Below are positions 15,260 through 24,124 of a stretch of DNA of 64,000 nucleotides, in pieces (position 1 is the stretch's first letter; each line of letters starts with the position of its first letter). The notes beneath the pieces were generated by a model. That model searched no databases. It was not told the DNA's origin and saw only the letters and a program-made list of their open reading frames with translations. This DNA comes from [Clostridium] citroniae WAL-17108 (GTDB taxonomy: Bacteria > Bacillota > Clostridia > Lachnospirales > Lachnospiraceae). The translations under genes and the position numbers were made by a program. The DNA is taken from contig NZ_JH376422.1 of the NCBI RefSeq assembly GCF_000233455.1, positions 289,597-353,596 of the forward strand. Direction: 5' to 3'.

Positions 15260-16576
15260 TTAAACCTCGTTTTTTCCAACCCTTAAGTCAGTCACCCGCT
15301 TTGCTTTTCCTTCAAACCGCTGCAGGGTGTTGGGGGAAACAAGCTGTATCTTTGCATCCAGGCCAAGCATCATGCGCATCTTCTCCCTGAGGCTCTGGTC
15401 CAGTTTTTCCAGGGCGGCGTAGGAGTCCATCATGCTCTCCGCCTCCACTTCTACCTTAATGGTGAGAAGGTCTGAATGGTTCTTCCTGTCCACCAGGATC
15501 TCATAGTTAGGCCCAATCCCATCCGTGTTGATCAGCACTTCCTCAATCTGGCTTGGGAATACATTGACGCCGCGGATCTTCAGCATATCGTCCGTGCGGC
15601 CTGACAGGTTCTCCATCCTTGCAGTGGTGCGGCCGCATGGGCATGGCTCATACATCAGCCTTGTGATATCCCTTGTGCGGTAGCGGATCAGGGGCAGCGC
15701 CTCCTTTGTAATACAGGTAATGACCAGTTCGCCCTTTTCCCCTGCCGGAAGCACCTGACCTGTCTTGGGGTCTATGACCTCGGCGATAAAATGGTCCTCA
15801 TTGATATGCATTCCGTTCAGCTCAAGACATTCCCCTGAGACGCCAGGCCCCATAAGCTCACTCATGCCGTAATTCTGGGTCAGGTTCACATCCTCTCCCC
15901 ATACCTTGTAAAGCTCGTTCCTCATGGCCTCCGTCATCAGCTCACTGCCCAGCACAAGGCTCTTTACCTTCAGATCCTTTTTGGGATCCAGGCCCATCTC
16001 CAGTGCCACCTCCGCAATCCTCATGGCATAGGAAGGGGTTGCCACCAGAAGGGTGGTTTCAAAATCCTTCATATACATGAGCTGCTTCTGGGTGTTGCCC
16101 GTGGATGAGGGGACAATGGCTGCTCCCACCTTTTCCAGGCCGTTGTGGAGGCCCAGGGCTCCGGTAAACATACCGTATCCAAAACAGATCTGTGCCACAT
16201 CCTCATCAGTGGCGCCGCCTGCCACAGCAATACGGGCCACACATTCCCTCCACACATCCAGGTCATTCTGGGTATATCCCACAACCGTGGGTTTTCCCGT
16301 GGTCCCGCTGGATGCATGGATCCTGAGCAGTTCCTTTCGCGGGACCGCAAACAGTCCGTACGGATAATTATCCCTCATATCCTGTTTGATCGTAAATGGA
16401 AGTTTCTGCAGGTCCTTCAGGGTCTGTATGTCATCCGGCTGAATGCCGGCTGCTTCCATCTTAGCCCGGTACGCGGGCACTTTTTCATAGGCCCGTTTCA
16501 CCGTATCCTTTAAGCGGGTTAACTGAACGGATTCAATCTCCGCTCTGGACATCGTTTCTTCTTTTGCCCATATCAT
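15260..16576 (-). CDS. paaK: Phenylacetate-CoA ligase (AMP-forming), copy 2
   Basis: A 438-residue paralogue of the ligase at 11547-12845, with the same landmarks ([31 protein letters not shown]). The start is the ATG at 16576, matching the MIWxxE opening of the other copy and preceded by AGGAGG; an earlier frame opening at 16633 lacks homology. It heads the operon ligase-iorA-iorB-ligase-ACT. Two AMP-forming ligases around one oxidoreductase suggests either substrate division or directional specialisation. Confidence 0.9.
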   Translation of the reverse strand: MIWAKEETMSRAEIESVQLTRLKDTVKRAYEKVPAYRAKMEAAGIQPDDIQTLKDLQKLPFTIKQDMRDNYPYGLFAVPRKELLRIHASSGTTGKPTVVGYTQNDLDVWRECVARIAVAGGATDEDVAQICFGYGMFTGALGLHNGLEKVGAAIVPSSTGNTQKQLMYMKDFETTLLVATPSYAMRIAEVALEMGLDPKKDLKVKSLVLGSELMTEAMRNELYKVWGEDVNLTQNYGMSELMGPGVSGECLELNGMHINEDHFIAEVIDPKTGQVLPAGEKGELVITCITKEALPLIRYRTRDITRLMYEPCPCGRTTARMENLSGRTDDMLKIRGVNVFPSQIEEVLINTDGIGPNYEILVDRKNHSDLLTIKVEVEAESMMDSYAALEKLDQSLREKMRMMLGLDAKIQLVSPNTLQRFEGKAKRVTDLRVGKNEV

Positions 16577-16648
16577 CGTTCGTCTGACCTCCTTTTCCCC
16601 GCCTGCCTTTTCTGTCACACTTTGACGTGTCAACGAATTGGCGCAGCG

Positions 16649-16691
16649 TAATGTCTGGCGACATTATACCATCTTTTTATAAGTTTGTCTG
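16649..16691 (-). promoter_or_regulatory. Promoter of the ior operon with an overlapping dyad operator
   Basis: On the minus strand a perfect -10 TATAAT (16663-16668) follows CAGACA (16686-16691) by 17 bp. The -10 runs into a perfect dyad TAATGTC-TGGC-GACATTA at 16649-16666, the usual place for a repressor site. The same sequence with one change occurs at the -10 of the zapA promoter (53041-53062). Confidence 0.7.
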
Positions 16692-16868
16692 CTGTTTTCA
16701 TGCAAATTTCATGTCAACTTTGGCAGATGAGGTCAGACGGATTTATTTTTTGCACAATTATTTCCATTTGTTACATGACGCAGCCGCCTTGTATTTCCCT
16801 TCCATGTGTGCTATGATTTTGTTAGCCCACTCTAACCGTTCACATATTATCCCCAAGGAGTGATACAC

Positions 16869-17480
16869 ATGCAAGAACCTGATAACAAAACTTATTGGCA
16901 GAAAGTCTCAAAACTATATGCCCCGTTTATGAAAAGCAACTCCGGTCTTTACAAGGATATCTGCCTGCGCATCAGGCCGTACCTTTCAAAAGATATGAAT
17001 GTGCTGGAACTGGCATGCGGCACCGGGCAGCTGTCCTATCCCCTTTCACGCCAGGTCCGGCTGTGGGAAGCCACCGACTTCTCAGAGGCCATGATCGCCC
17101 AGGCAAAAAAACATAACCGTTCCTCCCGCCTGCATTTTTCCGTGCTGGACGCAACGTCCCTGCCCTATGCGCCGGGAACATTTGACGCAGTAGTCATTTC
17201 CAACGCCCTCCACATCATGCCCTGTCCCCAGCAGGCCCTGGCTGAGATCAGGCGGGTGTTAAAGCCCGGCGGCCTGCTCTTTTGCCCCACCTTTGTACAC
17301 GGGGAATATACAGGTTCCCGGATTCGGATGAAGCTTATGGAAAAGACCGGATTTCGTACCTATCACCAGTGGACCCAGTCCCAGTTTCTGAAATTCCTTG
17401 CCGATCATGGATTTTCAGTTGCGGAATACCGCACCCTTGACAGCGGCCGGATCCCTCTGTGCTTTGTTGTCGCCAAATAG
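16869..17480 (+). CDS. Class I SAM-dependent methyltransferase
   Basis: A 203-residue Rossmann-fold methyltransferase of the UbiE/Methyltransf_11 kind. Motif I is VLELACGTGQLSYPL (about residues 45-59), motif II the acidic end of WEATDF, and the post-motif region FDAVVISNALHIMPCPQQALAEIRRVLKPGG. The start is the ATG at 16869, eight bases after AAGGAG; a GTG inside that site is unlikely. The methyl acceptor is unknown. It is transcribed alone and ends at a terminator. Confidence 0.85.
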   Translation: MQEPDNKTYWQKVSKLYAPFMKSNSGLYKDICLRIRPYLSKDMNVLELACGTGQLSYPLSRQVRLWEATDFSEAMIAQAKKHNRSSRLHFSVLDATSLPYAPGTFDAVVISNALHIMPCPQQALAEIRRVLKPGGLLFCPTFVHGEYTGSRIRMKLMEKTGFRTYHQWTQSQFLKFLADHGFSVAEYRTLDSGRIPLCFVVAK

Positions 17481-17481
17481 G

Positions 17482-17530
17482 AAAAACCGATGGTCCGGAA
17501 CTGGTACACTTTCCGGATCATCGGTTTTTT
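17482..17530. terminator. Bidirectional terminator
   Basis: The long inverted repeat AAAAACCGATG(G)TCCGGA ... TCCGGATCATCGGTTTTT with U runs on both strands. It lies between the converging methyltransferase and CBS genes and should stop both. Confidence 0.88.
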
Positions 17531-17558
17531 TACATTCTTCACATATGGCTGATCCTTC

Positions 17559-18068
17559 CTATACAAAAGCGCCTTCCTGGCTGCGCAGCTTTACCACGGC
17601 TGACAGATCCGGCTTTTTCTGCTCCCCGCCGTCCTGCTCCAGACACTTCTTGGAGCGCTCCTTTACAGTCTCACACTTCTGATAGAAATACTTGATAATA
17701 TCCTTTCTGGTAATGATCCCGATAAAGCACTTCTGATCATCCAGAACCGGCACAAAGTTCTGGTTCAGGGCCTTACCGATCAAATCCTCCATATCTGCAT
17801 CTGCCTTCACCGGACGGTTGTCACACCGGCGGCGGATTGCGGTCACAGGTATTCTCTCCGCCCCCTTAAGGTCCAGATTAAACTGATTCTTGATCCCCCA
17901 TAACAGGTCCCCCTCTGTCAGCGTGCCCACATACCTGCCGGTCCTGCTGACAATTGGTACAGCGGAATACTTATGGTGTTCCATCTTCTCCAAAGCCTGT
18001 CTCAACGTATCATCTTCACTTATATACGCCACGTCACTTTTAGGAGTCAGGAAAAATAATATATTCAT
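17559..18068 (-). CDS. Tandem CBS-domain protein
   Basis: A 169-residue cytoplasmic protein with two CBS domains: residues about 9-60 (TLRQALEKMEHHKYSAVPIVSRTGRYVGTLTEGDLL) and about 83-135 (VPVLDDQKCFIGIITRKDIIKYF). Paired CBS domains bind adenine nucleotides such as AMP, ATP or SAM and act as energy sensors. A charged C-terminal tail of about 35 residues follows. No enzyme is fused, so the partner protein is unknown. Confidence 0.88.
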   Translation of the reverse strand: MNILFFLTPKSDVAYISEDDTLRQALEKMEHHKYSAVPIVSRTGRYVGTLTEGDLLWGIKNQFNLDLKGAERIPVTAIRRRCDNRPVKADADMEDLIGKALNQNFVPVLDDQKCFIGIITRKDIIKYFYQKCETVKERSKKCLEQDGGEQKKPDLSAVVKLRSQEGAFV

Positions 18069-18253
18069 ATTTTCACTCCTTCTTCCTGTATTCTCCTATT
18101 AGTATAGAATGTGGCTCTGAACCGAATGTGAACAAATTATTATAAAAATCTGAAATTTCTTAAGAAGTTAGACTTTTATAAAATCAACTTTTCCCTTAAT
18201 ATATAAGTAGACTATTTATGGCCGTCATTTTCAGGGCCAAAGAAGAGGTAAAT

Positions 18254-19123
18254 ATGATAACAGGATCTGCTGCAACCAATTTTATACCGTCCGTCTCAGC
18301 GCCGGTCAACCGCATTATTCCCTCCTCCCTGGTGGACGGGCCGGGCAACCGTGTGGCCATCTTTCTTCAGGGCTGCGGATTTGCCTGCAAATACTGTCAC
18401 AACCCGGAGACCATCCACCTCTGCTGCCACTGCGGCACGTGTGTGGGCGTCTGTCCCACCCATGCCCTGACAGCGGAGGAGGGAACCGTCAGATGGGATC
18501 CCGCCCTGTGCTGCGGCTGCGACCAATGCATCCAGGCATGTCCCCACAGTTCCAGCCCCAAGACCAGGTACATGACGCCCAACCAGGTACTGGAGGAAAT
18601 AAAAAAGCCCCTTGCATTTGCAAGAGGGATCACCACTTCCGGAGGGGAATGTACCCTGCACAGCCATTTTCTGGCGCAGCTCTTCGCCAAAGTCCATGAA
18701 CTGGGAAAGTCCGCATTCATAGACACCAACGGCCAGGTCCCCCTCAGGGACCTGCCGTGGCTGATGGAGGAGACGGACAAGGCCATGCTGGATATTAAGT
18801 CCATGGACGAAAAGGAGCACCGTATGCTCACAGGCAGTTCCATGGACCTGGTGTTAGATAACCTGGATTATCTGTTGGAGGAGGATAAGCTTTTTGAGAT
18901 CAGGACCGTGGTGATACCCGGATATTTGGATAACGCACACACAGTGGACGCTGCCAGCCGGATCATTGCCCGGGTCCCCTCCGTCCGCTATAAGCTGATC
19001 CGCTTCCGCAACTGGGGCGTCCGGGGAGAGCTGGCGGACCAAGTATCTCCCTCCATGGACCTGATGGAAACACTGGCCTGCATCGCCCGCTCCAACGGGG
19101 TGGAGGATATTGTGATCATTTAA
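18254..19123 (+). CDS. yjjW: YjjW-family glycyl radical enzyme activase (radical SAM)
   Basis: About 289 residues from the ATG at 18254, which follows an AGAGG site; an ATG at 18218 is also in frame. The radical-SAM triad CGFACKYC (C41, C45, C48) is followed by a ferredoxin insert with CCHCGTCVGVCP and CCGCDQCIQACP, as in glycyl radical activases. TTSGGEC is the conserved SAM-binding GGE. The domain order fits YjjW. Such enzymes install the glycyl radical on a partner by reductive cleavage of SAM. No glycyl radical enzyme gene is adjacent or elsewhere in the window, so its substrate must be encoded further away. Confidence 0.8.
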   Translation: MITGSAATNFIPSVSAPVNRIIPSSLVDGPGNRVAIFLQGCGFACKYCHNPETIHLCCHCGTCVGVCPTHALTAEEGTVRWDPALCCGCDQCIQACPHSSSPKTRYMTPNQVLEEIKKPLAFARGITTSGGECTLHSHFLAQLFAKVHELGKSAFIDTNGQVPLRDLPWLMEETDKAMLDIKSMDEKEHRMLTGSSMDLVLDNLDYLLEEDKLFEIRTVVIPGYLDNAHTVDAASRIIARVPSVRYKLIRFRNWGVRGELADQVSPSMDLMETLACIARSNGVEDIVII

Positions 19124-19145
19124 GTTGCAAACAGGAGATATGAAT

Positions 19146-19173
19146 AAAACCGGCTGGTTTCCCGGCCGGTTTT
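19146..19173. terminator. Bidirectional terminator between yjjW and spoIIQ-like
   Basis: AAAACCGGC ... GCCGGTTTT with a 10-nt loop; U-rich ends on both strands. It separates the converging activase and sporulation genes. Confidence 0.8.
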
Positions 19174-19204
19174 CTGCTCGCATCCATTTTTATCCACAGG
19201 CAAT

Positions 19205-19960
19205 TTATTCCATATAACTCAGGGGATCGACCGCCTTGTCCTGGTGCTTCATCTCAAAGAATACATTGACGCCTTCTACGGAATAATACTTGGTAGGCTC
19301 CGATACATAGCCCAGGGTCTGTCCCTCTTTCAGGTATTCTCCCTCTGCCACGCATACTTCCTTAAGCTGTCCGCAGGTTGCTGTGTATTCGTTGCCCAGA
19401 TCCATAACCACATAATTTCCGATCTCCTCGTTGGAGCCAACTTCCAGGATCCTGGCATTGGCAGGTGCGGCCACCGGTGTGCTTACATCGGACTGGATGA
19501 TGATTCCAGGGTTGCACTTATACTGGTCGAGGGTGGGGAAATAGATGGTCTGGTCCATGCTGTAGTCCAGAAGCACATTGCCCCTTACAGGCCACTGCAT
19601 TTTGCTGGCGTCCGTAAAGTTAAGCACAAGAGCGTCCGCCGCGTCTTTTCCTGCTCCTGCCTCTGCTGCCAGGTCATTGCCCTGGTTTTCGTTCTTTGCC
19701 ACGGCTGCCTGGGTAGGAGCCGGGGTAACCTTTTGTGTGTCTTTTACTGCCTCGGAAGCGCCTGCTACCTGAGGTGTCTCCGGAGCTGTTTCCTGGGCAA
19801 TCATTTCTGGCTGCGGCATTTCAAGGTATGGATTTGTCTCAGTACCTTTTCCTCTTTGTACGGTAATGACACCTGCTGCGGCTACAATAGTCAGCAGGCC
19901 TAACACTAGCATGACAAGAAATAACTTATCCTTGAGCATCTGGTTTACTTTCTCTTTCAC
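19205..19960 (-). CDS. SpoIIQ-like membrane protein with degenerate LytM (M23) domain
   Basis: A 251-residue protein: short cytoplasmic start, one membrane segment (LFLVMLVLGLLTIVAAAGVI), a linker, then an M23 domain. The zinc ligands are lost: the HxxxD histidine is Asn (CNPGIIIQSD) and the HxH pair reads NVFFEMKH. It is therefore probably a binding module and not an endopeptidase, as for Bacillus subtilis SpoIIQ. The start is a GTG at 19960 preceded by GAGGTG; a longer upstream opening lacks support. It follows spoIID by 40 bp. SpoIIQ bridges forespore and mother cell with SpoIIIAH, and this gene pair is typical for clostridia. Confidence 0.82.
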   Translation of the reverse strand: MKEKVNQMLKDKLFLVMLVLGLLTIVAAAGVITVQRGKGTETNPYLEMPQPEMIAQETAPETPQVAGASEAVKDTQKVTPAPTQAAVAKNENQGNDLAAEAGAGKDAADALVLNFTDASKMQWPVRGNVLLDYSMDQTIYFPTLDQYKCNPGIIIQSDVSTPVAAPANARILEVGSNEEIGNYVVMDLGNEYTATCGQLKEVCVAEGEYLKEGQTLGYVSEPTKYYSVEGVNVFFEMKHQDKAVDPLSYME

Positions 19961-20000
19961 GTTTATCACCTCGGTACTATTCTTACCAAACCAAAGCGAC

Positions 20001-20954
20001 TTATTCAGAAATGAAAGTAATATTTTTATAAAAATAACCCAGGATTTCTTCCGCCTTCCACCCCGCCTTTGCCTTCTCATTGGCAGTGGCCTGGCTCAGT
20101 CCATAACCATGTCCGATCCCCTTTGCCACCGCCCTTATGCCATCCTCATAGGACTCCATGGTAAAGCAGGCGGACTTAAGCCCCAGGGCATATTGTATCT
20201 CCTCCCCGGAGTAACCTGCATTTCCTATCTGAACCTGGTCCACATAGCCGGATTCATCCCTGGAAACAATTTGTACCGTACCCGGGACCTGGGAAATATC
20301 CACCTGGCGCGTTCCTGTCTCCCCCTCCGGAATACCGTTGATTGCGGACACAAAATCCTCCTTTGAAAATACGGCGATCTGCATGTATCCCTCCGCCTCC
20401 ACATCCCCTGGACAATCCACCGGTTCCAGATAGGGGTGGGTGAAATCCCCTTTTCTTGTCATCCCCGCCGTGGCACGGCAGAACATGGGGTCTATGCATC
20501 TGTTTTCGTAGGTCATCACCACACCGGATGTGGCCTTTACCGCATCTTCCAGTTTTTTATAATACTGGGGAAAACGGCTGGATCCCCACAGGCTTTTTAG
20601 CTGCTCCGACTCCACATAATCCATGTCCAGGGCTGACTCGGCAATCTCATTTTCCTCCCCTGCGGCCTCCATCTGACGGCAGATATAGGTGCGGGCAATA
20701 ATGGCCTGGGCTTTTAGTGCCTCCGGTTCATATTCCACCGGCATCTGTCTGGCGATCACACCGGGCAGGTATTCCTCCATGTCCATATAATAGGAGCCAT
20801 TGCTTCTGTCAAGGAGTATCCTGCGCCTGCCGGACACCTCCTTCTGCTGCTCATACCGCAGCTCCTCCCCCCTGATGGTGCCTGTCCATGCAAGGGTTCC
20901 CACATAGGGCACCATAAGTCCTGTGACGGCTGCCCAGATAATGCGTTTGTTCAC
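20001..20954 (-). CDS. spoIID: Stage II sporulation protein D
   Basis: About 317 residues with an N-terminal membrane anchor (IIWAAVTGLMVPYVGTLAW) and the SpoIID core: YLPGVIARQMPVEYEPEALKAQAIIARTY. The lytic-transglycosylase glutamate lies in this block (PVEYEPEALKAQA). SpoIID cleaves septal peptidoglycan so the mother cell can engulf the forespore. The start is a GTG at 20954 directly after GGAGGTGATC. It is the first gene of a two-gene operon with the SpoIIQ-like gene. Confidence 0.92.
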   Translation of the reverse strand: MNKRIIWAAVTGLMVPYVGTLAWTGTIRGEELRYEQQKEVSGRRRILLDRSNGSYYMDMEEYLPGVIARQMPVEYEPEALKAQAIIARTYICRQMEAAGEENEIAESALDMDYVESEQLKSLWGSSRFPQYYKKLEDAVKATSGVVMTYENRCIDPMFCRATAGMTRKGDFTHPYLEPVDCPGDVEAEGYMQIAVFSKEDFVSAINGIPEGETGTRQVDISQVPGTVQIVSRDESGYVDQVQIGNAGYSGEEIQYALGLKSACFTMESYEDGIRAVAKGIGHGYGLSQATANEKAKAGWKAEEILGYFYKNITFISE

Positions 20955-21090
20955 ACGATCACCTCCCTCCTGTACCGGACGATCTGCCCTGCAGCGTGTT
21001 TTAAAACCCGCCTTGGGACACGTTTGAAATGCCTCTATCATCAATATATGTCCTGTCCTCCCGCCCTATGTGTCGCCTTTTCTGCAATCC

Positions 21091-21131
21091 AAAAATATCG
21101 CCGCACCGGCCTGGGCCAATGGGCGATATTT
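21091..21131 (-). terminator. Terminator of the M42 peptidase gene
   Basis: A 10-bp stem (21093-21102 with 21122-21131) enclosing a G/C-rich loop that itself contains GGCC repeats. A run of A at 21091-21095 gives U residues on the minus strand. The rest of 20955-21203 holds no gene. Confidence 0.75.
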
Positions 21132-21203
21132 AGAAAATTATATGGTTTTAACCCGCTTACAGGCGGACACGCGGGCTGCTGAAGATACAGCGTTCACAAA
21201 AGC

Positions 21204-22244
21204 TCACCCCAGATATGCCTGGATCAGCCTGAAGGTGTTCTCCACCCCGTCCCGGTGGCTTCTCTCATAACCGTGGGATGCGTAAACACCGGGGCCGATC
21301 AGGGCGTGGCGGATATCGTGGCCTGCTTTTAATGTGGTTTCCACATCAGAACCGTAATGGGGGTATACGTCCACCGCATATCCGATCCCCTTTCCCTTGG
21401 CCAGTTCTATAAGCCTGCAGACGATCTCGTAATTGTACGGACCCCCGCTGTCCTTGGCACAGATGGACACCTGATGTTCCGTACACTGGAGCCCTTCACC
21501 CACACATCCCATATCCACGGACCAGGCCTCGGTAACGCCCTCCGGCACCGGGGATGAACCTCCGTGCCCCACCTCCTCATATATGGTGAAATGAACGTAA
21601 ACCTTGCGTTCAGGAGTCACGGATTCCTCCTTCAAATATCTGGCATATCCCATGAGGATCGCGGCTGAGAGCTTGTCATCCAGAAAACGGCTTTTAATGT
21701 AACCGGATGCAGTCACCCTTGTCCTGGGCTCAAAGCACACATAATCCCCCGGCATGATACCAAGGGCAGCTGCCTCCTCCCTGGAACTTACCTTTTCATC
21801 AATAAGGATTTCCACCGTATCCCAGGTACGTGTGGTCTGTTCATACTCCCCGTTCACATGGACCGAGGCGTTGACCAGCTGGCAGGTACCCTCGTAAATA
21901 CCATTGGACTTTGTGATGATCCTTACATTCTCAGCCTCCCCGTTGGCCGGCTTCATACCGCCTATATTGGTCAGCTGAAGCCTTCCGTTCTCCTTGATCC
22001 TGGCCACCATGGCCCCCAGCGTATCACAGTGGGCCTCTAACAGGACCGCATTCTCCGGATCCCTTCCTCCCAGGTCCGCAAGGACGCCGCCCTTTACCGT
22101 AGGCCATGCAGTGATCCCCAAGGCCTCGCATTCCTTTAACAGATATTCCCTTACCTCCCTGCCGTAGCCGGAAGGGCTGTCAATGGCAAGCAGCTTCTGC
22201 GCCTGCTCCATTATGTACTCCACATATTTTCCAGAATCTGTCAT
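21204..22244 (-). CDS. M42 family metallo-aminopeptidase
   Basis: A 346-residue cytoplasmic peptidase of the tetrahedral-aminopeptidase/glutamyl-aminopeptidase family. Metal-binding residues are visible in LLEAHCDTLG, SRFLDDKLSAAIL, IYEEVGHGGSS and SVDMGCVGEG. The EE pair supplies the general base and the second-site ligand. These enzymes trim small peptides. The ATG is preceded by AAAGGAG. It is downstream of the M32 carboxypeptidase on the same strand but 236 bp away, so probably separate. Confidence 0.9.
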   Translation of the reverse strand: MTDSGKYVEYIMEQAQKLLAIDSPSGYGREVREYLLKECEALGITAWPTVKGGVLADLGGRDPENAVLLEAHCDTLGAMVARIKENGRLQLTNIGGMKPANGEAENVRIITKSNGIYEGTCQLVNASVHVNGEYEQTTRTWDTVEILIDEKVSSREEAAALGIMPGDYVCFEPRTRVTASGYIKSRFLDDKLSAAILMGYARYLKEESVTPERKVYVHFTIYEEVGHGGSSPVPEGVTEAWSVDMGCVGEGLQCTEHQVSICAKDSGGPYNYEIVCRLIELAKGKGIGYAVDVYPHYGSDVETTLKAGHDIRHALIGPGVYASHGYERSHRDGVENTFRLIQAYLG

Positions 22245-22403
22245 CTCATTTCTCCTTTACCTGTCCCCTTCTCCTTTACTTGCCCCCTATGACCTGAGGT
22301 TTTTCCATGAACACATGAAACCATTTTATCAGAAATACGCTGCAACAACAAGAGGCAGGGCGGGAGCATGCGCGGACATGTGCTCCCATCCTGCCTTCTG
22401 CAT

Positions 22404-22468
22404 CTTTTTACTGCGGATTTATACTGCGGCTTTTTACTGCAGCTTTATACTGTGGCATTACACTGCAG
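22404..22468. repeat. Five 13-bp tandem repeats
   Basis: Five consecutive 13-bp units of consensus CTTTTTACTGCGG, each ending ACTG(C/T)(G/A)G, lie between the M42 start and the M32 stop. The unit is not a multiple of three, so it is not coding. An inverted repeat GGGAGCA ... TGCTCCC lies just to the left. Confidence 0.75.
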
Positions 22469-22480
22469 ATCCGCACACGT

Positions 22481-23977
22481 TCAGTCCAGTGCATAGATCT
22501 TTTTATATTTCTCCTTCAGATACCTTACATAATATTCAGGATTAAAATCTTCCCCGGTGATATCCTTTAAGAGCTGGCGGCTGGTCTTCAGCTTTCCGTA
22601 CTGGTGGATGTTCTCCCTCAGGTATTCACGGATAACGTCCACCTTTCCATCTTCCAGCAGGCCCTCAAAATCCATGGTCTTTTTCATATGGTAATACAGC
22701 TGCGCCCCAAAGGCGCTGCCCAGGGCATAGGAGGGGAAGTATCCAAAGGATCCCTGGGACCAGTGGATGTCCTGGAGCACTCCCTGGGCCGGATTCTCAG
22801 GGCGTATTCCCAGATATTCCTCATATTTGTCCGCCCAGATCTCAGGCAGTTTTTCCACGTCCAGGTTTTCCTCGATGAGCATTTTCTCAATCTCATACCG
22901 GATCAGCACATGAAGGCTGTAGCTCAGTTCATCCGCCTCAGTGCGGATCAGGCCGGGCGTTACCTTGTTGATGGCTTCCACAAACCGGTCCAGGTTCACA
23001 TCCCCCAGCTGCTCCGGGAACATTTCCTGTACCTTCTTATAGATAGGTACCCAGAAGGCCCGGTTGCGGCCAATGATATTCTCAAAGAACCGGGACTGGG
23101 ATTCATGCATTCCCATACTGGCTCCCTGCCCCGCCGGGGTCAGGGTCAGGTCATCCCGGATTCCCAGTTCGTAGATACCATGGCCTGCTTCGTGTATGAC
23201 GGAAAAAAGGGAGCTGTCCATGCAGTCCGTATAATGTGTGGTGATCCGCACATCCTTATTGTGAAGATTGGTGGTAAAAGGATGGGCGCTGACCGCCATG
23301 ACGCCCCGGTCAAAGTCAAAGCCCACATACGCTGCCAGGAAACGTCCCAGCTTTTCCTGCTTCTCCTCAGAATAATCACCTGTTAAAAAGCTGTCGTCAA
23401 TCTGTTTTCCATCATCCACCACCTGCTTTAGGAAGGGAACCAGTTCTTTTTTCATCAGGCTGAAAAATTCGTCCAGATTCTCCATGGAGAAGCCCTTTTC
23501 ATAATCATCCAGCATGACATCGTACAGCTTTTTCCCGTTCTTTTTGCGGTAGCCTGCAAATTTCTTCTGATAATCGATCACCTTTTTAAGTGTGGGGGCA
23601 AATGCATCAAAGTCCTGTTCCTGTTTTGCCTTTGCCCACACGCTGGTGGCCCTGGCCGTCAGCCGGGCAAAGTCCTGGTATTCGTCCTGGGGGATACATT
23701 CGATCTGCTCCAGCTCCTGGGAAAGTTCCCGCACATTGGCTGCCTCCGCCTGTGAAAGCCCGCCTTCCTCGCCGCACTGCTTCAGCAGTTTTCTCATCTC
23801 GTCACAGGTGACTGCCTGGAAATATTCCCCGGACAGCACACCGATCACATGGGACGTCAGTTCTCCGGCCTCCTTGGGCGCCAGCGTCTCATTGTCCCAC
23901 TCAAATAAGGTCATGGCAGTCTTGATGGCCATGGCCTTGTCCATGTATGTTTTTAACTTGTCGTATGATTTTGCCAT
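22481..23977 (-). CDS. M32 family metallocarboxypeptidase
   Basis: A 498-residue enzyme of normal Taq/Pfu carboxypeptidase length. VIHEAGHGIYELG gives the HExxH zinc site, and the family motifs DxRxT-like VRITTHYTD and the GxHESQSRFFEN region (MGMHESQSRFFENIIG) are present. It removes C-terminal residues from peptides in the cytoplasm with broad specificity. The start is placed at MAKSYDKLK, just after an AAGGAG site; an upstream GTG would read through a hairpin (24022-24043) that looks like a terminator. Confidence 0.9.
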   Translation of the reverse strand: MAKSYDKLKTYMDKAMAIKTAMTLFEWDNETLAPKEAGELTSHVIGVLSGEYFQAVTCDEMRKLLKQCGEEGGLSQAEAANVRELSQELEQIECIPQDEYQDFARLTARATSVWAKAKQEQDFDAFAPTLKKVIDYQKKFAGYRKKNGKKLYDVMLDDYEKGFSMENLDEFFSLMKKELVPFLKQVVDDGKQIDDSFLTGDYSEEKQEKLGRFLAAYVGFDFDRGVMAVSAHPFTTNLHNKDVRITTHYTDCMDSSLFSVIHEAGHGIYELGIRDDLTLTPAGQGASMGMHESQSRFFENIIGRNRAFWVPIYKKVQEMFPEQLGDVNLDRFVEAINKVTPGLIRTEADELSYSLHVLIRYEIEKMLIEENLDVEKLPEIWADKYEEYLGIRPENPAQGVLQDIHWSQGSFGYFPSYALGSAFGAQLYYHMKKTMDFEGLLEDGKVDVIREYLRENIHQYGKLKTSRQLLKDITGEDFNPEYYVRYLKEKYKKIYALD

Positions 23978-24021
23978 TGTAATGCTCCTTTCCGCTTCCT
24001 GTCCGCTCCTGTACTGCAAAA

Positions 24022-24043
24022 GGACACTCACAGAGAGTGTCCC
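24022..24043 (-). terminator. Terminator-like hairpin upstream of the M32 gene
   Basis: GGACACTC and GAGTGTCC close a perfect 8-bp stem, followed by UUUU on the minus strand. It may end readthrough from the degraded dehydrogenase locus or act in the M32 leader. Confidence 0.55.
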
Positions 24044-24124
24044 CGGCAGACCGCGTATTTATGCATAGATGCAGGGTTGATAGTATATACGCTACCATAT
24101 ATTTCCATGGGTTGCAATATAATT

